Origin: Acinetobacter albensis | GTDB taxonomy: Bacteria > Pseudomonadota > Gammaproteobacteria > Pseudomonadales > Moraxellaceae | DNA: 64,000 nt | NCBI RefSeq assembly: GCF_900095025.1 | Contig: NZ_FMBK01000001.1 | Coordinates: 186,001 to 250,000, forward strand | Reading direction: 5' to 3' | Shown here: positions 8,137 to 15,698 of the stretch, piece by piece | Layout of the letters: each line of letters begins with the position of its first letter | Numbering within the stretch: position 1 is the stretch's first letter | Position numbers and translations under genes: made by a program | The notes under the pieces: model-generated | Database searches by the model: none | Told to the model about the DNA's origin: nothing | The model's input: the letters and a program-made list of their open reading frames with translations, nothing else

Positions 8137-9366
8137 ATGAAAAGAGCAGATATTAAACGTAGGCCATTGGCTGATACCGTATTAGCCACCTTAGAGCCTG
8201 AATTAAAAGAATACCGAGAGTTGGATGGCGATGGCTTGTATTTCCGTGTAAAGCCTGATGGTAAAAAGGCATGGTTATTCAGATATAAAAAAGCAGATGG
8301 TAAATGGTCGTGGCTTGGGATTGGTACTTATCCTGAATTATCAGGTAAAGGTGCAAGAAAAAAGGCATCCGAGATTATTAAGGATATTTCACACGGCGAT
8401 AATCCAATCATTACCAAGCAAGAACGAAAGCGGCAAGAACTGGAACAGAACAATGCCACCTTTGAAGTATTGGCCCGTGAATGGCTAGACACAAAAACTA
8501 ATACTTGGGTACAAGACACCATGACCCGAAACAAAGGTGCATTAGAGAAGCATGTATTCCCTATTTTCGGCAAACGCTTGTACACCACCATAAAACCGAT
8601 TGAATGGATGAATCATTTAAAAGGAATACAACAAGAGAAAGGTATTTATGAACAAGTCAATCGAGTTCGCGCCATGTGCAGAGATATATACGACTTTGCA
8701 AAGGTTACAGGTCGAATTGATTACAACCCAGTAGAAGGCATTCAAAAATACTTACAGCAAGGCAAGAAGCAGAATATGTCTCATGTAAGTGAACAGGAAT
8801 TACCTGCCCTACTTCGTGCAATTAACAACTACCCGACCCTTGATGTGCGAATGGGTTTACAGCTTTTGGCTATGTTGTTTTGCCGACCTACTGAGCTGAG
8901 GGAAGCCAAATGGGATGAGTTCGACTTAGAACAAGGCTTATGGAATATCCCTGAATATCGAATGAAGAAACGCCGTGAGCATGTCGTGCCTTTATCCACT
9001 CAAGCAGTGGTAATACTTCAAGAATTAAAAACCTATGAAACCAATTCAGAGTACTTATTTCCAAGCAGATCAGACAAGAGCAAACCCAAATCAGACACCG
9101 TTTTTATTATGGCTTTACGGCGTATGGGATATGAGAGCAGACAGACACCACATGGTTTTAGACATATCGCCAGTACCTTGTTAAATAATCGTGGTTTTGA
9201 TGAACGTCATATTGAAGCAGCTTTAGCCCATGTGAAGGACGGCGTAGCAGGGGTATATAACAAAGCCCAGTACTTACAGGACAGGGCAAATATGATGCAG
9301 TGGTATGCAACCCATTTAGAGGAAATAGCAGACCAGAGCATTATTCAATTTAAAAAGGTTAAGTGA
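8137..9366 (+). CDS. Tyrosine-type site-specific integrase
   Basis: The 409-residue protein integrates and excises the island. The N-terminus (GDGLYFRVKPDGKKAWLFRY) is the DUF4102/arm-binding domain of P4-like integrases, followed by a core-binding domain (about 100-200). The catalytic set is complete: R250 (FCRPTELR), H339-x-x-R342 (HGFR), H365 (LAHV) and nucleophile Y374 (GVYNKAQYL). I chose the ATG at 8137; a GTG at 8083 or ATG at 8095 would add up to 18 residues but run through the 18-bp palindrome. It reads away from ssrA, the standard layout for islands at this locus. Confidence 0.95.
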   Translation: MKRADIKRRPLADTVLATLEPELKEYRELDGDGLYFRVKPDGKKAWLFRYKKADGKWSWLGIGTYPELSGKGARKKASEIIKDISHGDNPIITKQERKRQELEQNNATFEVLAREWLDTKTNTWVQDTMTRNKGALEKHVFPIFGKRLYTTIKPIEWMNHLKGIQQEKGIYEQVNRVRAMCRDIYDFAKVTGRIDYNPVEGIQKYLQQGKKQNMSHVSEQELPALLRAINNYPTLDVRMGLQLLAMLFCRPTELREAKWDEFDLEQGLWNIPEYRMKKRREHVVPLSTQAVVILQELKTYETNSEYLFPSRSDKSKPKSDTVFIMALRRMGYESRQTPHGFRHIASTLLNNRGFDERHIEAALAHVKDGVAGVYNKAQYLQDRANMMQWYATHLEEIADQSIIQFKKVK

Positions 9367-9514
9367 CATACCTTGTCGCACTAATGCCAAGATATACACA
9401 TATATAGTTCAATATCGTTTATATTCAGTTTGCTAAGTCTAGGTTTGCTCCCGAAAGTCGAATACCCAATTCGATTGGCTTAGCTATTTCTTGGGGATGC
9501 TGTGGGAGGCATAT

Positions 9515-10723
9515 ATGGGATTATTCGAGGGAAAACAAAAATCTATAATAGAAAATTATGTAAAAGTTTTAGACGTATTGGAAAAGTTATATGAAAAATC
9601 GGATCAAGGATGGTTTGAGGTTTTACACTTTTTAAAAAATAGTTCCATTGAGTCAATAACAACTTATTCATGTGAGGGTGGTGTTGTACCTGAAGTGAGA
9701 ATCTGCAATGAAGTATTAATAGAAAAAGTATACGAAAATGAATATGGATTAGGGCAGTTAAAAGATGCTTTATGTGCATTTATAGCCAATAATTGTGACT
9801 CCCTAGATGGAGAGCATTTGGAAAATAAAATAATTGCTGAAAGTGAATTTACAAAACAATTTAAACAATATGTTTGGTTGAAAAGTGATATTCAGGAACT
9901 AGAAGAATTTAAGATACTTAATTTAATTGAACTTATAGAACTAGGGAGACCATTAAAGAATAATCAGAAAGCAATCAACATGATTGATGCTATAAATCAA
10001 AAAAGCCAAAAATATAGAGAGTTAATATTCTGCATAGAAAACTTTACGGAAGGATTTAATAGACCGCTAGCAACCATTGCAAAATTTCTAAAACAAACAA
10101 AGTTTTATAAGCATTGTGACGTATATATTCGTATTGGAAATGGCGAGTTTATTAAGTTAAATAAACTAAATTCAGAAAAATCTATATCATTTGTTTTAGA
10201 TTTTTTGGATGACTCAAAATTTAATAAAATAGACCTTGGATTTGATACTGATTACTTTCATTTAGATCATATTCTAATAGATGAAGATGACTTGTTATAT
10301 TTCGAGCCATTAAGAGATTTAATTGTTGATATAAAAATAGGACATACCTTATATGAAAATATAAGATACGGCGATATAAGATTGAATAAATTAGATACCT
10401 TTAAAGAATATCACTATCAAGAAACTGACAAATTTTTTAGTGAAAAATGGGAGCGACTTAAAAATGCAGAAATTGAGCAAGAGCCCACTATAGAGCCTCA
10501 TCGTTCTAATATTAATAATACACATCCTGCACTTGATCCAAATCATCCAAATCATGCACCTGAATTATTGTTAGCAATAAAAGCATGGGAAGCCAAATAC
10601 TTAGAAAATGAATATCCACATCAAGAACATACCCCTGCTATAACCAATATTCTAAAAAACAAAAATATCATACAAGTAAATCTTGTTAAAAGAATTTGCG
10701 CTATAACAAACCCAAACAAATAA
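9515..10723 (+). CDS. Hypothetical mobile-element protein with conserved C-terminal helical motif
   Basis: The 402-residue soluble protein has no signal peptide or membrane segment. The N-terminal ~310 residues are Asp/Glu/Lys/Ile-rich with no motif I recognise. The C-terminus has HPALDPNHPNHAPELLLAIK and AWEAKYLENEY, then a short basic end; I recall the DPNHPxHAPEL type of motif from unknown proteins of proteobacterial integrative elements, where it may be a DNA-binding or regulatory tail. The start at 9515 is supported by GGGAGG 5 bp upstream. It follows the integrase after about 150 bp and ends in a strong terminator. Function unknown. Confidence 0.8.
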   Translation: MGLFEGKQKSIIENYVKVLDVLEKLYEKSDQGWFEVLHFLKNSSIESITTYSCEGGVVPEVRICNEVLIEKVYENEYGLGQLKDALCAFIANNCDSLDGEHLENKIIAESEFTKQFKQYVWLKSDIQELEEFKILNLIELIELGRPLKNNQKAINMIDAINQKSQKYRELIFCIENFTEGFNRPLATIAKFLKQTKFYKHCDVYIRIGNGEFIKLNKLNSEKSISFVLDFLDDSKFNKIDLGFDTDYFHLDHILIDEDDLLYFEPLRDLIVDIKIGHTLYENIRYGDIRLNKLDTFKEYHYQETDKFFSEKWERLKNAEIEQEPTIEPHRSNINNTHPALDPNHPNHAPELLLAIKAWEAKYLENEYPHQEHTPAITNILKNKNIIQVNLVKRICAITNPNK

Positions 10724-10746
10724 CAGTTTTATATTAAATTATAGAA

Positions 10747-10777
10747 AGGTGTCACTTAAAGGTGACACCTTTTTTTA
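10747..10777 (+). terminator. Intrinsic terminator after the 9515-10723 gene
   Basis: The perfect 9-bp stem AGGTGTCAC / GTGACACCT is followed by a run of Ts starting at 10770. Confidence 0.9.
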
Positions 10778-10782
10778 TAGAA

Positions 10783-10801
10783 GTGACACTTGTATGACAC
10801 C
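10783..10801. promoter_or_regulatory. Repeated TGACAC sites upstream of the AlpA-like gene (possible operator)
   Basis: Two direct copies of (G)TGACAC at 10784 and 10795 follow the terminator stem, which itself contains GTGTCA and TGACAC. Four copies within about 55 bp, directly upstream of the small regulator gene, look like a control site. This is inference. Confidence 0.35.
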
Positions 10802-10853
10802 TTAGATAATTTGTTTTTATGCACTAACAATATTTAGCCATGTAGGTGCATAA

Positions 10854-11069
10854 ATGACTATCAAACCAATCCGCGTTCAATTCAAAACAGCTTGTGAACT
10901 ACTGGACATAAGCCGTGAATCATTGCGTCATATCGTGCGTACTGATGCAGCATTTCCTCGACCGATAAAAACAGGTGATACGAAACAAGCCCCGGTCTAT
11001 TTTGACTATGCCGAGCTTGTTGAATGGCATAACAGCCAAAAGCAAAGCCTTTCAGTGATGGAGGCTTAA
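10854..11069 (+). CDS. Small AlpA-like helix-turn-helix regulator
   Basis: The 71-residue protein has the layout of AlpA/excisionase-type winged helices: FKTACELLDISRESLRHIV (recognition segment), then FPRPIKTGDTKQAPVYFDYAELVEWH, where the FP-P-K-G spacing followed by a Y/F-x-x-x-E-x-x-x-W end is typical. Such proteins control integrase genes or act in excision. It opens a plus-strand operon running to 15294 and lies 3 bp before the next gene. The target is unknown; the TGACAC repeats just upstream are a candidate for autoregulation. Confidence 0.75.
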   Translation: MTIKPIRVQFKTACELLDISRESLRHIVRTDAAFPRPIKTGDTKQAPVYFDYAELVEWHNSQKQSLSVMEA

Positions 11070-11072
11070 TTC

Positions 11073-11456
11073 ATGACTAAAACACAAATTAAAGCCATTG
11101 CCTTAAATGCCAGCCGTCAACTCAATGCCGTGGCAAAGGACATCTACAATCGTGATTTAGTGACAGCACATAATCATGGCCAATTAAAAGATACATCTAC
11201 CACTTTAGATGACCTATACGGCGTATTAGATACTCAGTACCAGAGAAGTCTTAAAGCTGGCATTGATGAACCTATGGAATACACAGAGCTGGTTAAAAAA
11301 CGCATTGATGCCCTTGCCGAGTACATCCGCCCTGCACGTCTTAAAACTATTCACATATCACCTAAACATATTGTTCAAATGCTCGATGTTGAACAGCAGG
11401 CTATGCATCATCTGGCCACTTTATTAGATGCAATCAACATAGGGGACAAGGTATGA
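11073..11456 (+). CDS. Hypothetical island protein (127 aa)
   Basis: Mostly helical, charged and soluble, with no cysteine, signal peptide or membrane segment. I do not recognise a family. It lies 3 bp after the AlpA-like gene and its stop overlaps the next start (ATGA at 11453-11456), so it is translated as part of the replication/regulation operon. That tight coupling is the main evidence it is a real gene. Confidence 0.75.
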   Translation: MTKTQIKAIALNASRQLNAVAKDIYNRDLVTAHNHGQLKDTSTTLDDLYGVLDTQYQRSLKAGIDEPMEYTELVKKRIDALAEYIRPARLKTIHISPKHIVQMLDVEQQAMHHLATLLDAINIGDKV

Positions 11457-12136
11457 ATCAATTAACCATGCCAGTATTAACCATGTCTAGCCGTGATATT
11501 GCAGAGCTGACTGGCAAAGAACATAAAAATGTAATTAGGACCATTAAAGATTTATTAGGTGCTGAAATTTTAGACGCTCAAATTGAGCCACTAAAATTTG
11601 AATACCGTGGCCAGTGGTTTGATTACTACGAACTCAATAAACGTGACAGCCTGATTCTAGTGGCACGGTTATCACCTGAATTTACTGCCCAAATTGTCGA
11701 CCGTTGGCAAGAGTTAGAACAACAGACTAAACAGCTTAATGTTGATCTAAATAGCCCTCAAGCTCTACGCAAGGCCTTACTTGAATATACAGAACAGGTC
11801 ATTGAGCTTGAACATAAAAATATTGGTTTGGAAAAGTCGATACAAACCATAACTCAGACTCCTTCAGGTGTGAAATTTCAACAGGCATGTAAGATTCTGA
11901 ATATTAAACAGCCCATTCTCGCGAATTGGCTTCGTCAGCATAGTTGGGACCGGATGCTAAACAACACCCGGGCATCGACCTACTACAGTCAGGAGCGTGA
12001 CTATTGTGAAACCAAGTATGAGGAAGTAGCCAGAATACGCCCTAATGGTGATCCGTATACCTTTACAAAAATTGAGTTTTTCATTCTGCCTAAAGGCATG
12101 CAGGTATTGGCCAAGTTTTTTGGCAAGGTAGAATAA
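11453..12136 (+). CDS. Rha-type regulator with C-terminal KilAC antirepressor domain
   Basis: A 227-residue, two-domain phage-type regulator. Residues 8-95 match the Rha domain (SSRDIAELTGKEHKNVIRTI, then a tyrosine-rich strand and YYELNKRDSLILVARL). Residues 115-227 resemble the phage antirepressor KilAC domain (FQQACKILNIKQP, NWLRQHSW, ending PKGMQVLAKFF). A coiled-coil linker lies at 85-125. Such proteins counteract repressors or modulate lysogeny genes in phages and satellites. The start overlaps the preceding stop by 4 bp. The domain calls are good; the target is unknown. Confidence 0.85.
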   Translation: MNQLTMPVLTMSSRDIAELTGKEHKNVIRTIKDLLGAEILDAQIEPLKFEYRGQWFDYYELNKRDSLILVARLSPEFTAQIVDRWQELEQQTKQLNVDLNSPQALRKALLEYTEQVIELEHKNIGLEKSIQTITQTPSGVKFQQACKILNIKQPILANWLRQHSWDRMLNNTRASTYYSQERDYCETKYEEVARIRPNGDPYTFTKIEFFILPKGMQVLAKFFGKVE

Positions 12137-12138
12137 GA

Positions 12139-12537
12139 ATGAATACACGTTCATTTGCAATGTTCGTTTCTTATCGAAATGAACGTTGTAATTCAGCAAT
12201 ATCTAAAGCATTAATTTTAGGAATTTTCATCTTAGGTCTTGAAAGCTGTGATGTGCCTAGTTATGCTAAGGGCGTTCACCCTCATGGTGAATTAGCTTTG
12301 GTCGGCTATAAACTCTCAACAGGCGCACAGTCCGCAAGGGCTTTTTTTGTGCGTGAAATCTCTATGCGTTCGCATGTTATGGTGAAGCTGGAGAGGGACA
12401 TATTTATATGTGCAGGTCACCTGTTGAGCCTGTCGACCAACCCTTTTCAGCTTTGCCACCCTCATTTGGTCGTGAATGGCAAAGCTCCTTTAGTTCAACA
12501 GGAGCGCATTAATCATGCCTACACAAACTCATTCTAA
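12139..12537 (+). CDS. Ash/Icd-like ORF of P4-type satellites (may mainly be an RNA region)
   Basis: This 132-codon frame starts 3 bp after the previous stop and overlaps the next gene by 23 bp. Its middle (YKLSTGAQSARAFFVR, then MVKLERD, then TNPFQLCHPHL) follows the pattern of Ash/Icd-like proteins in P4-type satellites (recalled, weak). In P4 that region also encodes the CI immunity RNA. Here the DNA contains two notable inverted repeats: CGTTCATTT/AAATGAACG (12148-12185) and a nested hairpin at 12420-12502. It may be a peptide gene, a regulatory RNA or both. Confidence 0.45.
   Translation: MNTRSFAMFVSYRNERCNSAISKALILGIFILGLESCDVPSYAKGVHPHGELALVGYKLSTGAQSARAFFVREISMRSHVMVKLERDIFICAGHLLSLSTNPFQLCHPHLVVNGKAPLVQQERINHAYTNSF
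12420..12502 (+). promoter_or_regulatory. Nested long hairpin upstream of the 12515 gene
   Basis: The outer arms CCTGTTGA (12420-12427) / TCAACAGG (12495-12502) enclose a perfect 10-bp inner stem AGCTTTGCCA (12449-12458) / TGGCAAAGCT (12477-12486). The outer arm overlaps the AGGAG ribosome-binding site of the 12515 gene, so folding could control translation or processing. P4-type satellites use RNA structures at this position; the parallel is inference. Confidence 0.55.
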
Positions 12538-12826
12538 TAACACATCTAAAACTTATGATGCTGGTGACATGGTGGATGCCTATTCACTTGCCTATGAACA
12601 AATGGCTGACACAAGTGTAATGCTAGGGGCTATTGCTAATGAATTTAAACGCACCAAAGAATACCTAAGTAATGTCTACAATATCCCTGAGTCATGCTTT
12701 AACGACCTAAAACGCCTCATTGCAATCAGCAATACTATGATTCAAGAATCTGCTGAATTTAATCAAGCTCAAGAACAGAAATTCGAAATAGAATGGGAAG
12801 CAAATAAAAAGGCGGTGTCACTATGA
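12515..12826 (+). CDS. Hypothetical island protein (103 aa)
   Basis: A soluble helical protein with no recognised motif (TYDAGDMVDAYSLAYEQMAD at the N-terminus, acidic C-terminus). The start follows AGGAG at a spacing of about 10 bp, and the stop overlaps the ATG of the helicase gene (ATGA at 12823-12826). Translational coupling to the DUF927 protein suggests a role in the element's replication or its control. No function can be named. Confidence 0.75.
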   Translation: MPTQTHSNNTSKTYDAGDMVDAYSLAYEQMADTSVMLGAIANEFKRTKEYLSNVYNIPESCFNDLKRLIAISNTMIQESAEFNQAQEQKFEIEWEANKKAVSL

Positions 12827-15294
12827 ATAACACCGCCCAAAACTTTCAGCATGACCTTGATAAGCCTAGCAATATTTTAGCGCAATGCACCCTATTTAAA
12901 CAACAGGAAATAGCGCATTTAAACCATTCAATCATTGAGCGTTTTGGTAATCCATTACAGCCGATCTATGTTGATCAAAGCCATATAGAGATAGACGGTA
13001 TGAGCTACGACCAACCTTTAATTTTGCCTATCGTGAACGGCCAATTAGAGATTGTTCAATGTGCTGTATTACAGGATGCAAAGCGTGTTTCTATCATCCC
13101 CGATGGATTGGCCAAAGGCTTTGCAAGCTATGGTGATTTTGACCAGGATAAACCTGTCATTATTACCCACAACCTTGAGACATTTTTTAAGATTGCTCAA
13201 ACCGGTTACGCCGTTGTATTAGTGGTACTCCCTATCCTATGCAATGCTAAACAAACAGCACTTAAGCCATTTGATTTTGAGCAAATTCAATTTGTGATTA
13301 AGCAGTTATCACAGGCAGGATTCAAGCAGCTCTATCTACCAGTTCGCCCTGAACATATTCAGCTTGAAGCATTCCAAAGCCTAGAGAAGAACACACCAGT
13401 CCGATTATTGAATCAGTATCAAAAGATCATGGATGCTGAATTTCTGACTGAGCTATTAAAAACTGACAGCAAAGAGGAAGTCACTGCTTTTCTTGATGAA
13501 GCGATAGAGCAACTACCTAAACTGAGCTTTTTGCCTAAAGGCCACTTGGCCAAGCCTTTTAAAATGGATGACGGCGCATTTCTGCATATTTTGGACAATG
13601 GCCTCTACCTGATTAAAGAAAAAAGAGATGAGGAAGGCCAACTTAAACAGACACGGACGTTTATCTGTCATTCTGCCATTATTTTAGGTGAAGCACGAAG
13701 CCTCAATAATGACAATTGGAAGCGTGTTCTACAGTTCCATGATAAGGACAATACACTGCACCGGTTGTTAATCCCTTATGAGCATTTCATGGGTGAAGCA
13801 CAGGAAGCTTTAAAGATTATTGCCAATCATGGCCTGATGCCTCCACGCCAAGCCTATAAGAAAAATGTATTCATTAACTACATTCAAGACTACCCGATAG
13901 AGCAACGCTTTCGGTGTGTCGATCGTGCAGGATGGCATGGCTCTTGTTTTGCCACACCCAATAAAACGTATGGCAATAGTGAAGATGAGGAACTACTTTT
14001 TCACAGTGACAGTAAAAGCCCTTACACCGTATCAGGGAGCTTTGAAGAATGGCAGGAACTTAGCCGGTTAATTGAACCTCATGCTTTAGCTGTACTGGCC
14101 TTCTCCAGTGCCTTTTCTGGCCAACTGGTTTTGCCTTTAGGTGCTGAAAGTGGCGGTTTTCACATCTATGGTTCATCGACCGATGGGAAAAGTACCGTGA
14201 CCAAAGCATCATGCAGTATATGGGGTAATCCTAAGCATATCTCTAAGTCATGGCGCACCACGGACAACGCCTTAGAGAATGAAGCAGAGTTAAGAAACGA
14301 TAGCTTTTTAAACCTGGATGAACTACGCCAAGCAGTACCGAAAGCGGTGTCTGATATTGTCTATATGCTGACTGGTGGACAAGGCAAAGCCCGAAGTACC
14401 AAGGCCGGTAAAAACCGCGATGCCAAGCAATTTAGCCTTATGTATACCTCTACGGGTGAAGTGACCCTTGAGGAGCATTTGCGCCGTGGCAGTATTGAAC
14501 TGGATGCAGGGCTATTACTCCGCTTTGCACATATCCCCAGTGATGCAGGTAAAGGATACGGCGTATTTGACTGTATTAACTATGGCACAGCACCACAAGA
14601 TATTGGTAACCGCATTAATGAATTGGCATCACAGCACTATGGCCATGCAGGAATTAAATGGCTGGAATATCTAACCCAAGATAAAGACGCAGTCATGCAG
14701 AAAGCCCAAGCCTTACTGGATAGCTTTGTTGAACAGCACACTCATATCAAGAATGGGCAAGCTAGCCGTGTTTTACGCCGTTTTGCACTTGTGGCCACTG
14801 CTGGAGAACTGGCCACACAAGCAGGCATCACAGGATGGACACAAGGTCGTGCATTTGAGGCAGTAGCATACTGCTTTAACACTTGGCTGGGTAATCTAGG
14901 CAATGGCGAAAATATGGAAGAAACTAAAACCCTTGAGCATATTAAGGCATTTTTTGAGGCCAATGGCACAAGCCGTTTTGAGGATCTAACCGTAATCAGG
15001 CAAGCAGACGGTGAGGTCATACGCCCACGTATAAATAACCGTGTCGGCTACTATGATCCTGAAGATAAAGTTTACCTGGTATCCCCGACCATGTTTAAAA
15101 AGGAAATGTGTATCGGAATGAATGAGGCCAGTGTAAAAAAGGCATTGATCAAACATGGCTGGATTAAGGAGTTCATAGAGGGTGATAAAAAGCTCTATGT
15201 GAAGAAATGCAGTAATAATCTACCTGATGGTACACGGCCTAGAATGATGCATTTCAGCGCAGAAGCCATGCAGAGTCTAGATAATGAAACCTGA
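12823..15294 (+). CDS. DUF927-type helicase/primase of a mobile element
   Basis: An 823-residue replication-type protein. The N-terminal third (about 70-200) resembles the toprim-like region of element primases (IIPDGLAKGFASYGDFDQ, PVIITHNLETFFKIAQ). The DUF927 ATPase domain occupies about 250-620, with Walker A GSSTDGKST at 450-458 and a Walker B-like FLNLDELRQ near 495. This family replaces the P4 alpha protein in many integrative elements, acting as helicase and often primase at the element's origin. The C-terminal part (about 640-800) has a winged-helix look. It ends 16 bp before an iteron cluster that is a plausible origin. Confidence 0.85.
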   Translation: MNNTAQNFQHDLDKPSNILAQCTLFKQQEIAHLNHSIIERFGNPLQPIYVDQSHIEIDGMSYDQPLILPIVNGQLEIVQCAVLQDAKRVSIIPDGLAKGFASYGDFDQDKPVIITHNLETFFKIAQTGYAVVLVVLPILCNAKQTALKPFDFEQIQFVIKQLSQAGFKQLYLPVRPEHIQLEAFQSLEKNTPVRLLNQYQKIMDAEFLTELLKTDSKEEVTAFLDEAIEQLPKLSFLPKGHLAKPFKMDDGAFLHILDNGLYLIKEKRDEEGQLKQTRTFICHSAIILGEARSLNNDNWKRVLQFHDKDNTLHRLLIPYEHFMGEAQEALKIIANHGLMPPRQAYKKNVFINYIQDYPIEQRFRCVDRAGWHGSCFATPNKTYGNSEDEELLFHSDSKSPYTVSGSFEEWQELSRLIEPHALAVLAFSSAFSGQLVLPLGAESGGFHIYGSSTDGKSTVTKASCSIWGNPKHISKSWRTTDNALENEAELRNDSFLNLDELRQAVPKAVSDIVYMLTGGQGKARSTKAGKNRDAKQFSLMYTSTGEVTLEEHLRRGSIELDAGLLLRFAHIPSDAGKGYGVFDCINYGTAPQDIGNRINELASQHYGHAGIKWLEYLTQDKDAVMQKAQALLDSFVEQHTHIKNGQASRVLRRFALVATAGELATQAGITGWTQGRAFEAVAYCFNTWLGNLGNGENMEETKTLEHIKAFFEANGTSRFEDLTVIRQADGEVIRPRINNRVGYYDPEDKVYLVSPTMFKKEMCIGMNEASVKKALIKHGWIKEFIEGDKKLYVKKCSNNLPDGTRPRMMHFSAEAMQSLDNET

Positions 15295-15309
15295 AACCTA
15301 TATTAATAA

Positions 15310-15570
15310 GGTGGACGTAGTGGACAAGGTGGACATAGCAGTAATATTGAAATCTAATTTATTGTTATATATAGGTATTATTATGTCCACTTTATATGAA
15401 TATATCTATTTTAATAGGTGGACACGATTCAATGCAATCTATTCTGTCCACTTCATCTATTTTTTATGTCCACCCTTTTATGATGCAAATTGATACATAG
15501 GTGGACGGTATTATTTATTTAAAATCATACAGATAATTACCAATGTCCACTTTGTCCACCATGTCCACCT
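15310..15570. repeat. GTGGAC iteron cluster, candidate replication origin
   Basis: Eleven copies of GTGGAC or its complement lie in 260 bp. Three plus-oriented copies at exact 9-bp steps (15311, 15320, 15329) open the cluster. Three minus-oriented copies at 9-bp steps (15544, 15553, 15562) close it. Five more lie between (15384, 15418, 15445, 15467, 15501) in very AT-rich DNA. P4 alpha protein binds iterons of the type GGTGAACAG, so GGTGGACA next to a helicase gene fits an origin (inference). The remaining bases up to 15698 hold no gene I can support. Confidence 0.75.
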
Positions 15571-15698
15571 CAAAACACACACATATATGAGCCAACAGGA
15601 TAAGAGCAAAATAGCTGGCAGGAAAGAAGATCTTAAGGAATACTGCTCCTGTAACATACATAGATAATTAAGTGCAAAATTACTCAATTTCATTGATT

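Noticed and set aside
15284-15493. 69-codon frame after the helicase gene
   Set aside because: Its first residues (VDVVDKVDI) are just the translation of the GTGGAC iterons; no support as protein.
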